A stretch of DNA of 64,000 nt, from assembly GCA_018228645.1 (NCBI GenBank), contig CP073693.1, forward strand, positions 124,001-188,000. Direction: 5' to 3'. Below, one piece after another: positions 9,392-17,235 of this stretch (the first letter of the stretch is position 1; every line of letters starts with the position of its first letter). The position numbers were made by a program, and so were the translations under genes. The notes below the pieces were generated by a model. It saw only the letters and a list, made by a program, of their open reading frames with translations. It did no database searches and was not told where the DNA came from. This DNA comes from Clostridiaceae bacterium Marseille-Q4143. GTDB lineage: Bacteria > Bacillota > Clostridia > Lachnospirales > Lachnospiraceae.

Positions 9392-9912
9392 CGCTGTTCT
9401 CCCCCTGTCCACTTTTCTCTGCTGATTTCCATCTCATGAAAGTTCCAGTCCTCTCCCATCAGATGATACACTTCATATTTTCCGGTTGCAGTAAGTCCCA
9501 GTCTCTCATAGCACCGCCTTGCCGCCGGATTATTTTCAAAGACACCCAGTGAGACCCGATCCACTTTCAGAATTCCAAATGCATAATCAAGTGCCTGTGC
9601 CAGCATCCGGTAACCATACCCTTTTCCACGGACTGCAGAATCCACGATAATACAGCCAAATTTCAGGTCTTTCATCTCCTCATCGAGGAACTGCATGATG
9701 AGATGCCCCTTTACTTCTGTTCCATCCAGCATCGTCATCTGAAAATGGCGGGGATTCTGTTCAAACTGGTTGTAAAAAGCATTCATATCCTCTGCTGTAA
9801 TCGGATAGTGATCATATCTTCCAGCACACCATTTCCAGAATCCGGCTTCATCGGTAAGCCATCCCACAATCGTGGCCGCATCACATTTCTTATATGGACG
9901 TAATCGTACCAT
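9388..9912 (-). CDS. GNAT-family N-acetyltransferase
   Basis: 174-residue acyltransferase with the acetyl-CoA loop [11 protein letters not shown] near 112-122 and a RimJ/RimL-like C-terminal segment ([14 protein letters not shown]). The substrate is unknown. The long open frame runs back into the RNase P RNA gene, so it cannot all be coding. The ATG at 9912 has an AGGAGAGG ribosome site and starts just past the rnpB terminator. It is first in the GNAT-xth-dinB operon and overlaps xth by four bases. No promoter is evident between the rnpB terminator and this start. Confidence 0.85.
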   Translation of the reverse strand: MVRLRPYKKCDAATIVGWLTDEAGFWKWCAGRYDHYPITAEDMNAFYNQFEQNPRHFQMTMLDGTEVKGHLIMQFLDEEMKDLKFGCIIVDSAVRGKGYGYRMLAQALDYAFGILKVDRVSLGVFENNPAARRCYERLGLTATGKYEVYHLMGEDWNFHEMEISREKWTGGEQR

Positions 9913-9935
9913 GGATATTCTTCCTCTCCTGATAT

Positions 9936-9977
9936 AAAAAACGCAGGGAACTTCCTTTTGTAGAAGCCGCCCTGCGT
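9936..9977 (-). terminator. Terminator of RNase P RNA gene
   Basis: Stem ACGCAGGG / CCCTGCGT (9941-9977) followed on the minus strand by TTTTTTATA. It lies about 20 bases past the predicted RNA 3' end and 24 bases before the GNAT start codon. Confidence 0.88.
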
Positions 9978-9997
9978 CTTTATCAATCTTATTTTTA

Positions 9998-10343
9998 CAG
10001 CAAGCAAAACGATAAGCCGGGTTATGTCGTTGGACAATCATCTATCTAGACGTACCGTTACCGGCACGTTCAAGCAACCTACCTGAAGCTGGCGGGCCAC
10101 CATATGCTTCTGCTTGGTCTTGCTTCGGATGGGGTTTACATGTGCCCCGCCTGTTACCAGTCGGGCGGTAGTCTCTTACACTGCCTTTCCACCCTTACCA
10201 GCTCCTTGCGGTGCTGGCGGTATATCTCTGTTGCACTGGCCTTGGAGTCACCTCCACCGGACGTTATCCGGCATCCTGCCCTGTGAAGCCCGGACTTTCC
10301 TCACCTGATAAAATCAGCCGCGATTGTCTGTCTTACTTGCCGT
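9998..10343 (-). ncRNA. rnpB: RNase P RNA (class A)
   Basis: Catalytic RNA of ribonuclease P, which matures tRNA 5' ends. On the minus strand the universally conserved blocks appear in order: GAGGAAAGTCCGGGC near the 5' end, GTAAACCCCATCC with GAAGCAAGACC in the middle, and a 3' block ending in AACCCGGCTTAT. The closing helix P1 can be drawn directly: GCAAGTAAGAC (10340-10330) pairs over its whole length with GTTTTGCTTGC (10010-10000). This sets both ends within a few bases. Length is about 345 nt, usual for the family. It has its own promoter (10351-10379) and terminator. Open frames on both strands across it are incidental. Confidence 0.96.
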
Positions 10344-10350
10344 ATGTTCT

Positions 10351-10379
10351 ATTGTAGCGTAATTTTGAACGATTGTCTA
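10351..10379 (-). promoter_or_regulatory. Promoter of rnpB
   Basis: TAGACA, a 17-base spacer, and TACAAT on the minus strand. The -10 ends about 8 bases before the predicted 5' end of the RNA, which independently supports that end. Confidence 0.8.
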
Positions 10380-10827
10380 TGGGGAATTGTAATTTTGTCA
10401 ACACTCCAAAGTCCCAGTGGCAGATGAACGAGAAATTCCGCAATCTTACTATGCCGATTTTGAAGTGCCAGTTGTTATGTGCTGTCCCGGAGATTGGGCA
10501 GATAGATCATAACTATTTTCTGATACCCAATAACAGGCTCTTTTTCCGTAAAATCTTCCAGATTTCAAATGCTGTAATCCCATATTGGGCAGATAGAAAG
10601 TATCTCCCCTTCTCTGCCAAAATCTGCTTTATTTTGTGGGCATTTTCAATATCAATATTTCCATCTGCCCAAATTTCATTTTTTATTCTTCACAGATCAT
10701 GATTTTTTTCTATTTTTACTGATATTTGGCTATAATTTATCTTTAATCAGCCATATGCCCAAACCACTCAATACACAGACAATTAGTCAAATAAAAGTGA
10801 TTTTTCTTTCACAGGCCGTCACTTTCC
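10380..10827. other. Gene-poor AT-rich region with a repeated TTGGGCAGAT motif
   Basis: No convincing gene lies here. Two identical 14-base copies of ATTGGGCAGATAGA sit at 10493-10506 and 10584-10597, and an inverted relative (CATCTGCCCAAAT) sits at about 10662-10674. The second and third copies could pair across a loop of about 65 bases. On the minus strand a stop-free stretch of 55 codons (10677-10513) encodes a protein-like peptide (segments EIWADGNIDIENAH and QYGITAFEIWKILRKK), but it follows a TGA by four codons and has no ATG. It may be the tail of a decayed gene. Confidence 0.5.
10493..10674. repeat. Three-copy TTGGGCAGAT repeat (two direct, one inverted)
   Basis: Copies at 10493-10506 and 10584-10597 are identical over 14 bases in the same orientation. 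The third, at about 10662-10674, is the reverse complement of the core with an extra matching A/T. The role is unknown; a folded RNA or a protein-binding array are both possible. Confidence 0.55.
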
Positions 10828-11577
10828 TCAGCTGGGTGTCTGCTGTTTTTTCTCAGGCCACAGGATTGCCAGCGCCATTCCGCAGGCACCCCAGCCGAGA
10901 ACCCACAGCCATTTGTGGTATCCATAAATAAGTATTATGTTACCTAAAATACCAGAAGCAAAATTAAAAGATACAGAGTCACCAGGTTTCATATTTTCTA
11001 CTATCTTTCTATATACCCACTGTTCATATCCATAGCGAATACATTCCACTGTCATTACAATTACATAAACAACTACTGCGCCTATTAAAATCCCAAACAC
11101 AGTCTTTACCCATCTCGTTCCAGCAATTTGTTTTCCATATGCATGCCATAACAGTGCCATGATCTGTTCACCAATAATCGCATATGCCATCGGATAAACC
11201 ACAAGACCTAACCACCATACCCAGCTTGGAACAATAAACGTATCTTTTGCCAGCTCATTTCCATATCTGATTAACGAAGAAGAAATCAACATCATTAATC
11301 CAGCAATTGCAAGCCAGATAACCCTTTTGAGAATCTCTTTTCTCCATCCCTGATCCACTGGCTGGTTTTTCTTCTCACCGTAGATCAGTGTATTAGGATC
11401 TGTTTCCAGTGCCTCTGCCAACATCTGAAGCATCTCAATATCCGGATTGGAATGCCCCCGTTCCCATTTAGAAACCGTGCGGTCGCTAATCTGCAGCTTT
11501 TCTGCTACCTGCTTCTGTGTCATGCCGCACTCCTTGCGCAAGCGGCTGAGCAGTTCTCCTGTTTTCTCTAAGTCCAT
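10828..11577 (-). CDS. XRE-family HTH regulator with C-terminal membrane domain
   Basis: 249 residues. The N-terminal helix-turn-helix covers about 2-60 (segments TQKQVAEKLQ and SDRTVSKWERG). A linker follows, then a hydrophobic half with about four or five membrane segments, so this is a membrane-anchored DNA-binding protein. The signal and targets are unknown. The ATG at 11577 is chosen for its AAGGAGG site; a longer frame starts 13 codons upstream without one. It lies 42 bases downstream of the truncated recombinase, past that gene's terminator. HTH-membrane proteins of this kind are common in Lachnospiraceae accessory regions, often beside ABC transporters, but none is present here. Confidence 0.8.
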   Translation of the reverse strand: MDLEKTGELLSRLRKECGMTQKQVAEKLQISDRTVSKWERGHSNPDIEMLQMLAEALETDPNTLIYGEKKNQPVDQGWRKEILKRVIWLAIAGLMMLISSSLIRYGNELAKDTFIVPSWVWWLGLVVYPMAYAIIGEQIMALLWHAYGKQIAGTRWVKTVFGILIGAVVVYVIVMTVECIRYGYEQWVYRKIVENMKPGDSVSFNFASGILGNIILIYGYHKWLWVLGWGACGMALAILWPEKKQQTPS

Positions 11578-11619
11578 ACCTTTCCCTCCTTCTTGTTTTA
11601 ATCTTAAGCTATCCACTTC

Positions 11620-12303
11620 TCAAAAGCAACAAACGTTCCGTAGAGTGATTGTTCCATCAAAAAAGCCCTCCAAATTCATTTGGAAGGCCTTGTATTCCTT
11701 ATGCACGGGGATGTGGTTTTTCAATTTTTGATTTGTCAGCTTCGTGTAAATCTGTGTGGTGGAAATATCGGAATGTCCCAGCATTTCCTGCACCGAGCGC
11801 AAATCCGCACCATTTTCAATCAGATGGGCGGCAAAGGAATGACGCAGCATGTGCGGTGTAATTTCCTCCGCAATTCCTGCCCGTTTCGCATAGGATTTGA
11901 TGATTTTCCAAAAGCCCTGTCTGCTCATGGGCTTGCCGTTGCAGTTCACAAACAACGCTTCCTCCTCCGGTGCGGAAATCATATGCTCACGCACCCGCTC
12001 CATATACTTGTGCAAGGAGGCCTTCGCCTGTGCACCAATGGGAATAATGCGGCTTTTTGCTTCACTGCCGCAATGGATATATTCCAACGGCAGATTTAAA
12101 TCCGCTACCCTCAAAGAAATCAATTCTGTCACACGGATGCCTGTAGCATAAAGCAATTCCAGCATAGCCTTATCCCGCACCTCCTTATCCTCTTCGCTTG
12201 AGGGCTGCTCCAAAAGAAGCTCCACCTTCTCCAAGGAAAGAATTTCAGGCACCTTTTTTTCAACCTTCGGCAATTCCAAATCTGCCGCAGGATTCTCTGT
12301 CAC
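11620..12303 (-). pseudogene. Truncated XerD-like tyrosine recombinase
   Basis: A GTG start at 12303 gives 227 codons that match only the catalytic half of XerC/XerD recombinases. All active-site residues remain: Arg57, Lys83, His151, Arg154, His177 and the nucleophile Tyr186 (IYTKL). The N-terminal SAM-like core-binding domain, about 100 residues, is missing. Recombinase-like sequence (FFGEIFLQKKG) continues upstream in frame to about 12342, then hits TGA at 12343-12345. At the other end the frame runs about 30 codons past the usual XerD C-terminus and reads through a terminator hairpin (11659-11688), so the original stop appears lost. I infer a decaying copy; DNA binding without the N-terminal domain would be poor. 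Confidence 0.75.
11659..11688 (-). terminator. Terminator inside the extended recombinase reading frame
   Basis: Stem GCCTTCCAAAT / ATTTGGAGGGC (one mismatch) followed on the minus strand by TTTTTT. It lies inside the last 25 codons of the open frame, which suggests the coding sequence once ended before it. Confidence 0.8.
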
Positions 12304-12412
12304 AACGCCTTTCTTTTGCAGGAATATTTCACCAAAGAAGTTTCAGGGGCTTTGATTAAAGCCATACTCCAAATAAAAAATCATCCCAGACATTAAATTT
12401 AAAAATAAAGAA

Positions 12413-12451
12413 CGGCACACACCAGAAATTTCCGATGTGTGCCGCTTTTTT
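12413..12451. terminator. Terminator after the hemerythrin gene
   Basis: Perfect stem CGGCACACA / TGTGTGCCG (12413-12444). The plus-strand side is followed by CTTTTTT, the minus-strand side by TTCTTTATTTTT, so it can act in both directions. Confidence 0.85.
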
Positions 12452-12458
12452 AGTAGTA

Positions 12459-12860
12459 CTACTTCTGAGAATTGATAAATGCTCCTAACTTCTTATCTGT
12501 GCTGCGAATGTGGCTTATAAGAACGCCGATATGCTGATTGATATGTATTAAATCAACCATTTTAGGTCCGTCTGCGGGGATAGCGGATACAATGTCTCTG
12601 AGCTTCTTGGCGTAATTTGCATGGAACTGCTTGTGGACTTCCAAATTTGGAAAGCCGCTCTTCTGATGAAGCTGCTCTTCATGTGCAAAGTGTCTGTCCA
12701 CATAGTTTAAAAGAAACTTAATAGTAGCATCAATCTGAGTTCTTCCCTTTCCCTTGGAACATGCATCCATCATATCATTTACAGCATTGAAAAGTTCCTT
12801 ATGTTCTCTGTCAATAGTAAGATTGCCTGTCTCCAGATCTTTTGTTAATTCATATTTCAT
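12459..12860 (-). CDS. Bacteriohemerythrin
   Basis: 133-residue single-domain hemerythrin. All seven di-iron ligands can be placed: His20, His57, Glu61, His76, His80, His117 and Asp122. Members bind O2 and serve in oxygen sensing, storage or detoxification. There is no signal peptide or fused output domain, so it is cytoplasmic. It lies 24 bases downstream of an HD/HD-GYP protein on the same strand and ends at a strong terminator, so the two form an operon. That pairing suggests an oxygen or redox input for the phosphodiesterase-like partner, an inference from context. Confidence 0.92.
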   Translation of the reverse strand: MKYELTKDLETGNLTIDREHKELFNAVNDMMDACSKGKGRTQIDATIKFLLNYVDRHFAHEEQLHQKSGFPNLEVHKQFHANYAKKLRDIVSAIPADGPKMVDLIHINQHIGVLISHIRSTDKKLGAFINSQK

Positions 12861-12884
12861 AATATTTTCGCCCTTTCAAAATTA

Positions 12885-14162
12885 TCACTGATTTGTCAGT
12901 AAACTTCCTTGATTTGCCTTCTGCATACATTGGGTCATAATGGCTTTAAATCTTTCCTGCATATTTTCATATTTCTCTTGAACAGGAGTTACACGCAATG
13001 CAACCTTTTTTATTATATTTTCAAAGTTATCAAATGCAATATTTACTATATCCTTATCCAAATCTTTGGACTCTGCCATACTTTTTAATATGCCGAAAGT
13101 CCTTTCCTTTGAATAAGCTTCCTTATAGCTTCTTGACATACACAGGGCACTTAAAACATCGGCAACCGCCAAAATTCTCTCGGGAACTGTCAGGCTTTCC
13201 TCTCCAATTCCCAAAGGATAACCTTTTCCATTGAGCTTTTCATGGTGACGTACTGCAATTTTTACTATTTCATCATCAACACAGCCCTCTATAATCTTAC
13301 CGCTTAAAATTACATGCTGACGCATTATTTCCATTTCTTCATCAGTAAGTCTGCCAGGTTTTTCCAAAATCGACAATGGTGTTGCTATTTTTCCCAAATC
13401 GTGCATCAAAGCGCCATAATATATCTTTTTCTTGGTATCATTGGACAAATTCATAATGTTTGCTATCTCAAGTGCAATTTCCATTACGCTTCTTGTGTGA
13501 ATAGCAGTGGTTCTGCTTCTGAAATCAATGGAATCCACCAATATGTAAATATATTCTTCCGCTTCCTCACTGCTGAGGACTTCATCCTGCAAAAAACTAT
13601 CCAATATATTCTTGTCGCTCAGTTTCTCCCATGTGCCATAAAGCTTATCAGCTCTTTTAAAAAGCTCCACTCCATAGGGTGAAAACGTCGTTCCGCTAAA
13701 TTTAGAGAGGCTCTCCAAAAGAGATTCTTTAGTGCCTTTTATTTCATCATGCCAAATGCAAATTCTGTCAGCTATGTGCATAAGCTGGCTGTATTGCATT
13801 ACATAATCACTTTCATGCCAGTCAATATTGTAATAAGCATGGTGATAAAGCACTATCTTTGCAAGCTCATCCGAAAAAAAATTGCTAACAAACAGATAAC
13901 TGTTCACCGAATGTGCCCACACATTTTTAGTCTCAAAATGAACTATTTTGTCTATTTCTTCAGAGCGATAAGCCCCTACATCATGGAAAAGAGCCAAGAT
14001 TCTGAGTTTTCGCTGCTCTTCTTCGCTTAATTCTCCTTCTGTCTGCAGCATATCGTGAAGTACGAAAGCAACCTTTGTACTATGGTCAACAAGTCGGCTG
14101 TCAACAAAATTTAAAGTGCGCCTTATCATAGTTATAACTTTTCTTCTGTCCAAAACTTCCAT
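12885..14162 (-). CDS. Tandem HD / HD-GYP domain protein, putative cyclic-di-GMP phosphodiesterase
   Basis: 425 residues with two HD-type halves. The first carries FHDVGAY (His60-Asp61) and a later HH pair at 107-108. The second is a clear HD-GYP domain: His254-Asp255 in LMHDLGK, His306-His307, and GYP at 314-316. Active HD-GYP proteins linearise cyclic-di-GMP; some act on other cyclic dinucleotides. No signal peptide or membrane segment is visible. It is first in an operon with bacteriohemerythrin, from a strong promoter at 14316-14344 with a leader of about 147 bases. The operon is more AT-rich than its neighbours, consistent with acquisition. Confidence 0.88.
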   Translation of the reverse strand: MEVLDRRKVITMIRRTLNFVDSRLVDHSTKVAFVLHDMLQTEGELSEEEQRKLRILALFHDVGAYRSEEIDKIVHFETKNVWAHSVNSYLFVSNFFSDELAKIVLYHHAYYNIDWHESDYVMQYSQLMHIADRICIWHDEIKGTKESLLESLSKFSGTTFSPYGVELFKRADKLYGTWEKLSDKNILDSFLQDEVLSSEEAEEYIYILVDSIDFRSRTTAIHTRSVMEIALEIANIMNLSNDTKKKIYYGALMHDLGKIATPLSILEKPGRLTDEEMEIMRQHVILSGKIIEGCVDDEIVKIAVRHHEKLNGKGYPLGIGEESLTVPERILAVADVLSALCMSRSYKEAYSKERTFGILKSMAESKDLDKDIVNIAFDNFENIIKKVALRVTPVQEKYENMQERFKAIMTQCMQKANQGSLLTNQ

Positions 14163-14315
14163 CTAAATAAAACCACAATGCCATTGCCTGTTAAAGTGGC
14201 AAGGCTCCTTTCCGTACATACTGCAAAATCAGAGTCAGCAAAAATTCAATATGTTTAAGCTTAAACTACATATTTATTTTCAGAGTCTAAACAAATACTT
14301 TTATCTGGCGCTGTC

Positions 14316-14344
14316 ACTTTAACTCTAACAGACTGTTTTGTCAA
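14316..14344 (-). promoter_or_regulatory. Promoter of the HD-GYP/hemerythrin operon
   Basis: Perfect TTGACA, a 17-base spacer, and TAAAGT on the minus strand. The distance to the HD-GYP start codon leaves a leader of about 147 bases in which I see no gene or clear riboswitch fold. Confidence 0.65.
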
Positions 14345-14351
14345 CAGTTTT

Positions 14352-14516
14352 TTATTTTACATACCGGTACACATAGTATCTTCGGTTTTTGACGGTCACA
14401 AAGTCAAATCCCTTCTCTGTTACCGATAATTCAGCAGCAAGCTACCCCTCCACGGGGCACATACCGCCTTTTCTTGTTATCCAGCCCTCCGGCTGTATCG
14501 GTTGAGCAAAAGTCAG
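14352..14516 (-). pseudogene. Gene fragment interrupted by an amber codon
   Basis: In one minus-strand frame, sequence with protein-like character (segments TFAQPIQPEGWITRKGG and AELSVTEKGFDFVTVKNRR) is split by a TAG at 14442-14444 and ends at TAA 14352-14354. I cannot assign a family. The only in-frame ATG lies nine codons before the TAG. It begins just after the truncated HTH gene, as if two unrelated fragments were joined, and looks like debris of a mobile element. Low certainty. Confidence 0.35.
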
Positions 14517-14537
14517 CGTGGGAATGGTGTGGTATCT

Positions 14538-14669
14538 TTAACTTTGGGAAACTCCTGTCTCATAATTAGAAATCGTATTTCGCGTCACACTTAATTTCTG
14601 CGCCAGCTGCTCCTGGGTATACCCTTTTTCTGCCCGCGCTTTTTTGATATTTTTCCCGATTCGACCCAT
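14538..14669 (-). pseudogene. Truncated XRE-family HTH regulator
   Basis: A 43-codon frame starting at ATG 14669 (purine-rich AAGGGGAG site upstream) encodes a complete XRE helix-turn-helix (YTQEQLAQKLSVTRNTISNYE), then stops at TAA 14538-14540 right after the recognition helix. Intact relatives continue for tens to hundreds of residues. The abrupt end, followed by unrelated sequence, suggests a deletion junction. A functional mini-repressor cannot be excluded. Confidence 0.6.
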
Positions 14670-14754
14670 ATGCCACTCCCCTTCCCTCTTCTGGTAGCTT
14701 TATCATACCTTATGAGGGTGAGAATTGTCACGCCAAGAATCTTTACATGCCAGC

Positions 14755-14814
14755 AAAAGAAATGACAGCCTGTGAGAAGAAACTCTTTTGATGATTCCTT
14801 TTCGCAGGCTGTCA
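14755..14814 (-). terminator. Terminator after the PAP2-family gene
   Basis: Perfect 10-bp stem TGACAGCCTG / CAGGCTGTCA (14763-14814) with a 32-base loop, followed on the minus strand by TTTCTTTTGC. It lies 24 bases past the stop codon. Confidence 0.65.
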
Positions 14815-14837
14815 CTTGCATTCAACTGATTTTAAGT

Positions 14838-15461
14838 TTATTTTTTTACAATCTTCTCAATCACTATAGCCAGCACTGCGAACATAACGATTGCAGCAGT
14901 CACATCCACTGCGGAATGTTGTTTGGTAAACATGGTGGACAGTACAATCAATACCGCCAGCACCCGGCCAACCCATATTCCCCACGCGGGAACCAGTTTT
15001 TTCTGCATTTCCAGCGTATACTGAAGCACCAGCGTCACATAGACATGCATGCTTGGGAATACACTTTTCGGCGTATCCACGGTCTGTACAAACTTCAGCA
15101 GATTTCCACTCAAGGTATGAAGATCATAGACAATGCTCTCGCGAAGATCAAGTCCTGTAGGCCACACATAGGAGATAAACAAGAAAATATTCATCCCCGT
15201 GGTCAGAACCAGAACCGCTTTTTTAAATTGTCTGTCATCCAGATTTTTAATTGCCAGCACTGCACACACTACGATGTACGGAAACCAGCTCACATATGGA
15301 TAAATAAAGACTGCCATATTAGGAATTCTGTCATCCAGCGCACAATGGATCAGATGAACATCCTTCGGCGGTACGATCTCCAGAAATCCAAATAATCCCA
15401 TGTAAATAACAAACCAGACCGCAATCGGAATGAGATGTCGTTTTTTGATTAGTTCTTTCAT
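14838..15461 (-). CDS. PAP2-superfamily membrane phosphatase
   Basis: 207-residue protein with about six membrane segments. The conserved PAP2 blocks are FPSMHVYVTL and KQHSAVDV, whose histidines and aspartate form the phosphatase/phosphotransferase centre. The arrangement is closest to the Aur1/inositolphosphotransferase-like PAP2 subgroup; the lipid substrate is unknown. The start at 15461 is preferred over one nine codons upstream because it has a GAAAGTGAT site at workable distance. It sits behind a strong hairpin (15488-15536) that separates it from the uridine kinase-like gene. Confidence 0.82.
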   Translation of the reverse strand: MKELIKKRHLIPIAVWFVIYMGLFGFLEIVPPKDVHLIHCALDDRIPNMAVFIYPYVSWFPYIVVCAVLAIKNLDDRQFKKAVLVLTTGMNIFLFISYVWPTGLDLRESIVYDLHTLSGNLLKFVQTVDTPKSVFPSMHVYVTLVLQYTLEMQKKLVPAWGIWVGRVLAVLIVLSTMFTKQHSAVDVTAAIVMFAVLAIVIEKIVKK

Positions 15462-15487
15462 TATTATGTAATCACTTTCTATAATCA

Positions 15488-15536
15488 TACAGGGAGAGCG
15501 GATGCTCCTACGAGCCCAATCCGCTCTCCCCCTGTA
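15488..15536 (-). terminator. Strong stem-loop between the uridine kinase-like and PAP2 genes
   Basis: Arms TACAGGG-GAGAGCGGAT and its complement pair over about 16 bp with a single bulged base. It lies immediately after the kinase stop codon. The minus strand lacks a clean U-run after it (TGTATGATTATAG), so it may be a leaky terminator or an RNA-stabilising hairpin. Confidence 0.6.
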
Positions 15537-15538
15537 TT

Positions 15539-17191
15539 TTATACCGGGAAGAAACTTCCCCCGATAAATTCTCGTAATATGGAATTTCCCGGAATCAGGT
15601 TACTGTCAATTCCCTGGAAATAGTTGAGGAATTTGAGCAGCCGTTTTGCTTCCAGATATTCCGGGTCTTCCGGTCGGATGCCGAAAAGCAGCGGTTCTGC
15701 ATACTGTTTTAATACTGCCAGTTCATAGATCAGTGCGGAATTGAATACTACATCCGCAGATTCCTGATAGGGGAAGATGTTCTCATCTTCGCCGCGGCGG
15801 ACGGAAGGCCACATGGAAATAGTCTTCTGCGCACTTGCCCCGCGGGTTCTGGCGTCCCGCACCATACGACGGATCAGACGGCCGTCCGTGGTCGGAATCC
15901 GGTTGTGTTCATCAATATTCATCTGTGTCAAAGCGCTCACGTAGATCTTGAACTTATTCTCTGCCGGAAGGGAATAGGAAAGGGCATCATTGAGACAGTG
16001 AATTCCTTCGATAACCAGCACATCTTCCGGACCAAGCTTCAGGCTGTTCCCCTTATATTCCTTCATACCGGTAACAAAATTAAATGTTGGCATGAACACT
16101 TTTTCTCCCCGAAGGAGAGCACTCATCTGCTGATTGAACAGTTCAATGTCCATGGCTTCCAGACATTCGAAATTATATTGTCCGTTCTCATCCTTCGGCG
16201 TATCCATCCGCTCCACAAAATAATTATCCACCGCGATCGGATGCGGTTTTAATCCATGGGCCATAAGCTGAATGGAAAGTCTGTGGGAAAATGTGGTCTT
16301 ACCGGAGGAAGAAGGTCCGGCAATCATAATCAGCTTTTTATCCGGTCTGGATGCGATCTCCGCCGCAATATCTCCCAGACCTTTTTCCATAATTGCTTCC
16401 TGCGCCAGAATGATATTTCCTACATTTCCTTCCGAAATCTGTTCATTCAGCGCACCTACGGTTCCCACATTCAGAATTTCTCCCCATTTTGTTGAGTTCT
16501 TTAATGTCTGGAATACTTTCGGCTGCTCACGGAAAGGTCCAAATGTCTCCGGCGTCTTTCGCGGGGGAAACTCCAGCACAAATCCCTCATCATAGGGTAT
16601 CAGTTTGAAATATTTCAAATACCCGGTACTGGGTACCATATATCCATAATAATAGTCTTCAAAGCCATCCAGAAGATAGACATTGACACTGGAGCTTCTG
16701 CGAAAACGGAACAGTCTTGCTTTATCAGTCATTCCATGTCTGGTGAAATGTTCAATGGCTTCTTCCACCGGAATGCTGCGTTTCTCAATGGGCAGATTCT
16801 GACTCACCAGCTCTTTCATCCGGTTCTCGATCCTTGCTAAGGTCTCCTCATTGACCGGCATCTTTCTGCTGCTTACATAATAGCCTTCACCGGCAGAAAA
16901 CTCCACTTTCATGCCGCGGACAGCATCCATGCCTTCCACATCATAAATTGCTTTCAAAAGCAGCAGCGTTGCGCTTCTTCTGTATGTATTATATCCATCG
17001 ATCTGTCCTGTTGTCAGAAATGTAACAGCTGCTCCGTCCTTTACTTTCCGGAACAGCTCCCGCATTTTATTATTTTCCAGAACCAGTACAATATCATGAT
17101 CATATTTCTTCTGAAAATTTTTCGCCAACTCCAGGTAGGTGGTTCCATCCTTTATATTTAAAGTCTGTCCTTCTACGGTAATCTGTCTCAT
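15539..17191 (-). CDS. Uridine kinase-like nucleoside kinase with TGS and ThrRS-type N-terminal domains
   Basis: 550 residues. The N-terminus (about 1-70) is a TGS domain, followed by a segment resembling the second additional (editing-side) domain of threonyl-tRNA synthetase to about 230. The C-terminal half is a phosphoribulokinase/uridine kinase P-loop domain with the Walker A motif AGPSSSGKTTFS near 290-302 and a conserved VDNYF motif. The architecture is known in Firmicutes and Bacteroidetes, but the physiological substrate is not well fixed; uridine phosphorylation is the default guess. A GTG three codons upstream is too close to the GGAGAGGGG site, so ATG 17191 is chosen. It follows nif3 by 44 bases. 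Confidence 0.85.
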   Translation of the reverse strand: MRQITVEGQTLNIKDGTTYLELAKNFQKKYDHDIVLVLENNKMRELFRKVKDGAAVTFLTTGQIDGYNTYRRSATLLLLKAIYDVEGMDAVRGMKVEFSAGEGYYVSSRKMPVNEETLARIENRMKELVSQNLPIEKRSIPVEEAIEHFTRHGMTDKARLFRFRRSSSVNVYLLDGFEDYYYGYMVPSTGYLKYFKLIPYDEGFVLEFPPRKTPETFGPFREQPKVFQTLKNSTKWGEILNVGTVGALNEQISEGNVGNIILAQEAIMEKGLGDIAAEIASRPDKKLIMIAGPSSSGKTTFSHRLSIQLMAHGLKPHPIAVDNYFVERMDTPKDENGQYNFECLEAMDIELFNQQMSALLRGEKVFMPTFNFVTGMKEYKGNSLKLGPEDVLVIEGIHCLNDALSYSLPAENKFKIYVSALTQMNIDEHNRIPTTDGRLIRRMVRDARTRGASAQKTISMWPSVRRGEDENIFPYQESADVVFNSALIYELAVLKQYAEPLLFGIRPEDPEYLEAKRLLKFLNYFQGIDSNLIPGNSILREFIGGSFFPV

Positions 17192-17235
17192 ATACGGCAC
17201 ACCCCTCTCCGTCTTATATGACTTACTTCATGTCT

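Noticed and set aside
10104..10308. Short open frames across the RNase P RNA gene
   Set aside because: The RNA's conserved blocks and the P1 pairing account for the region.
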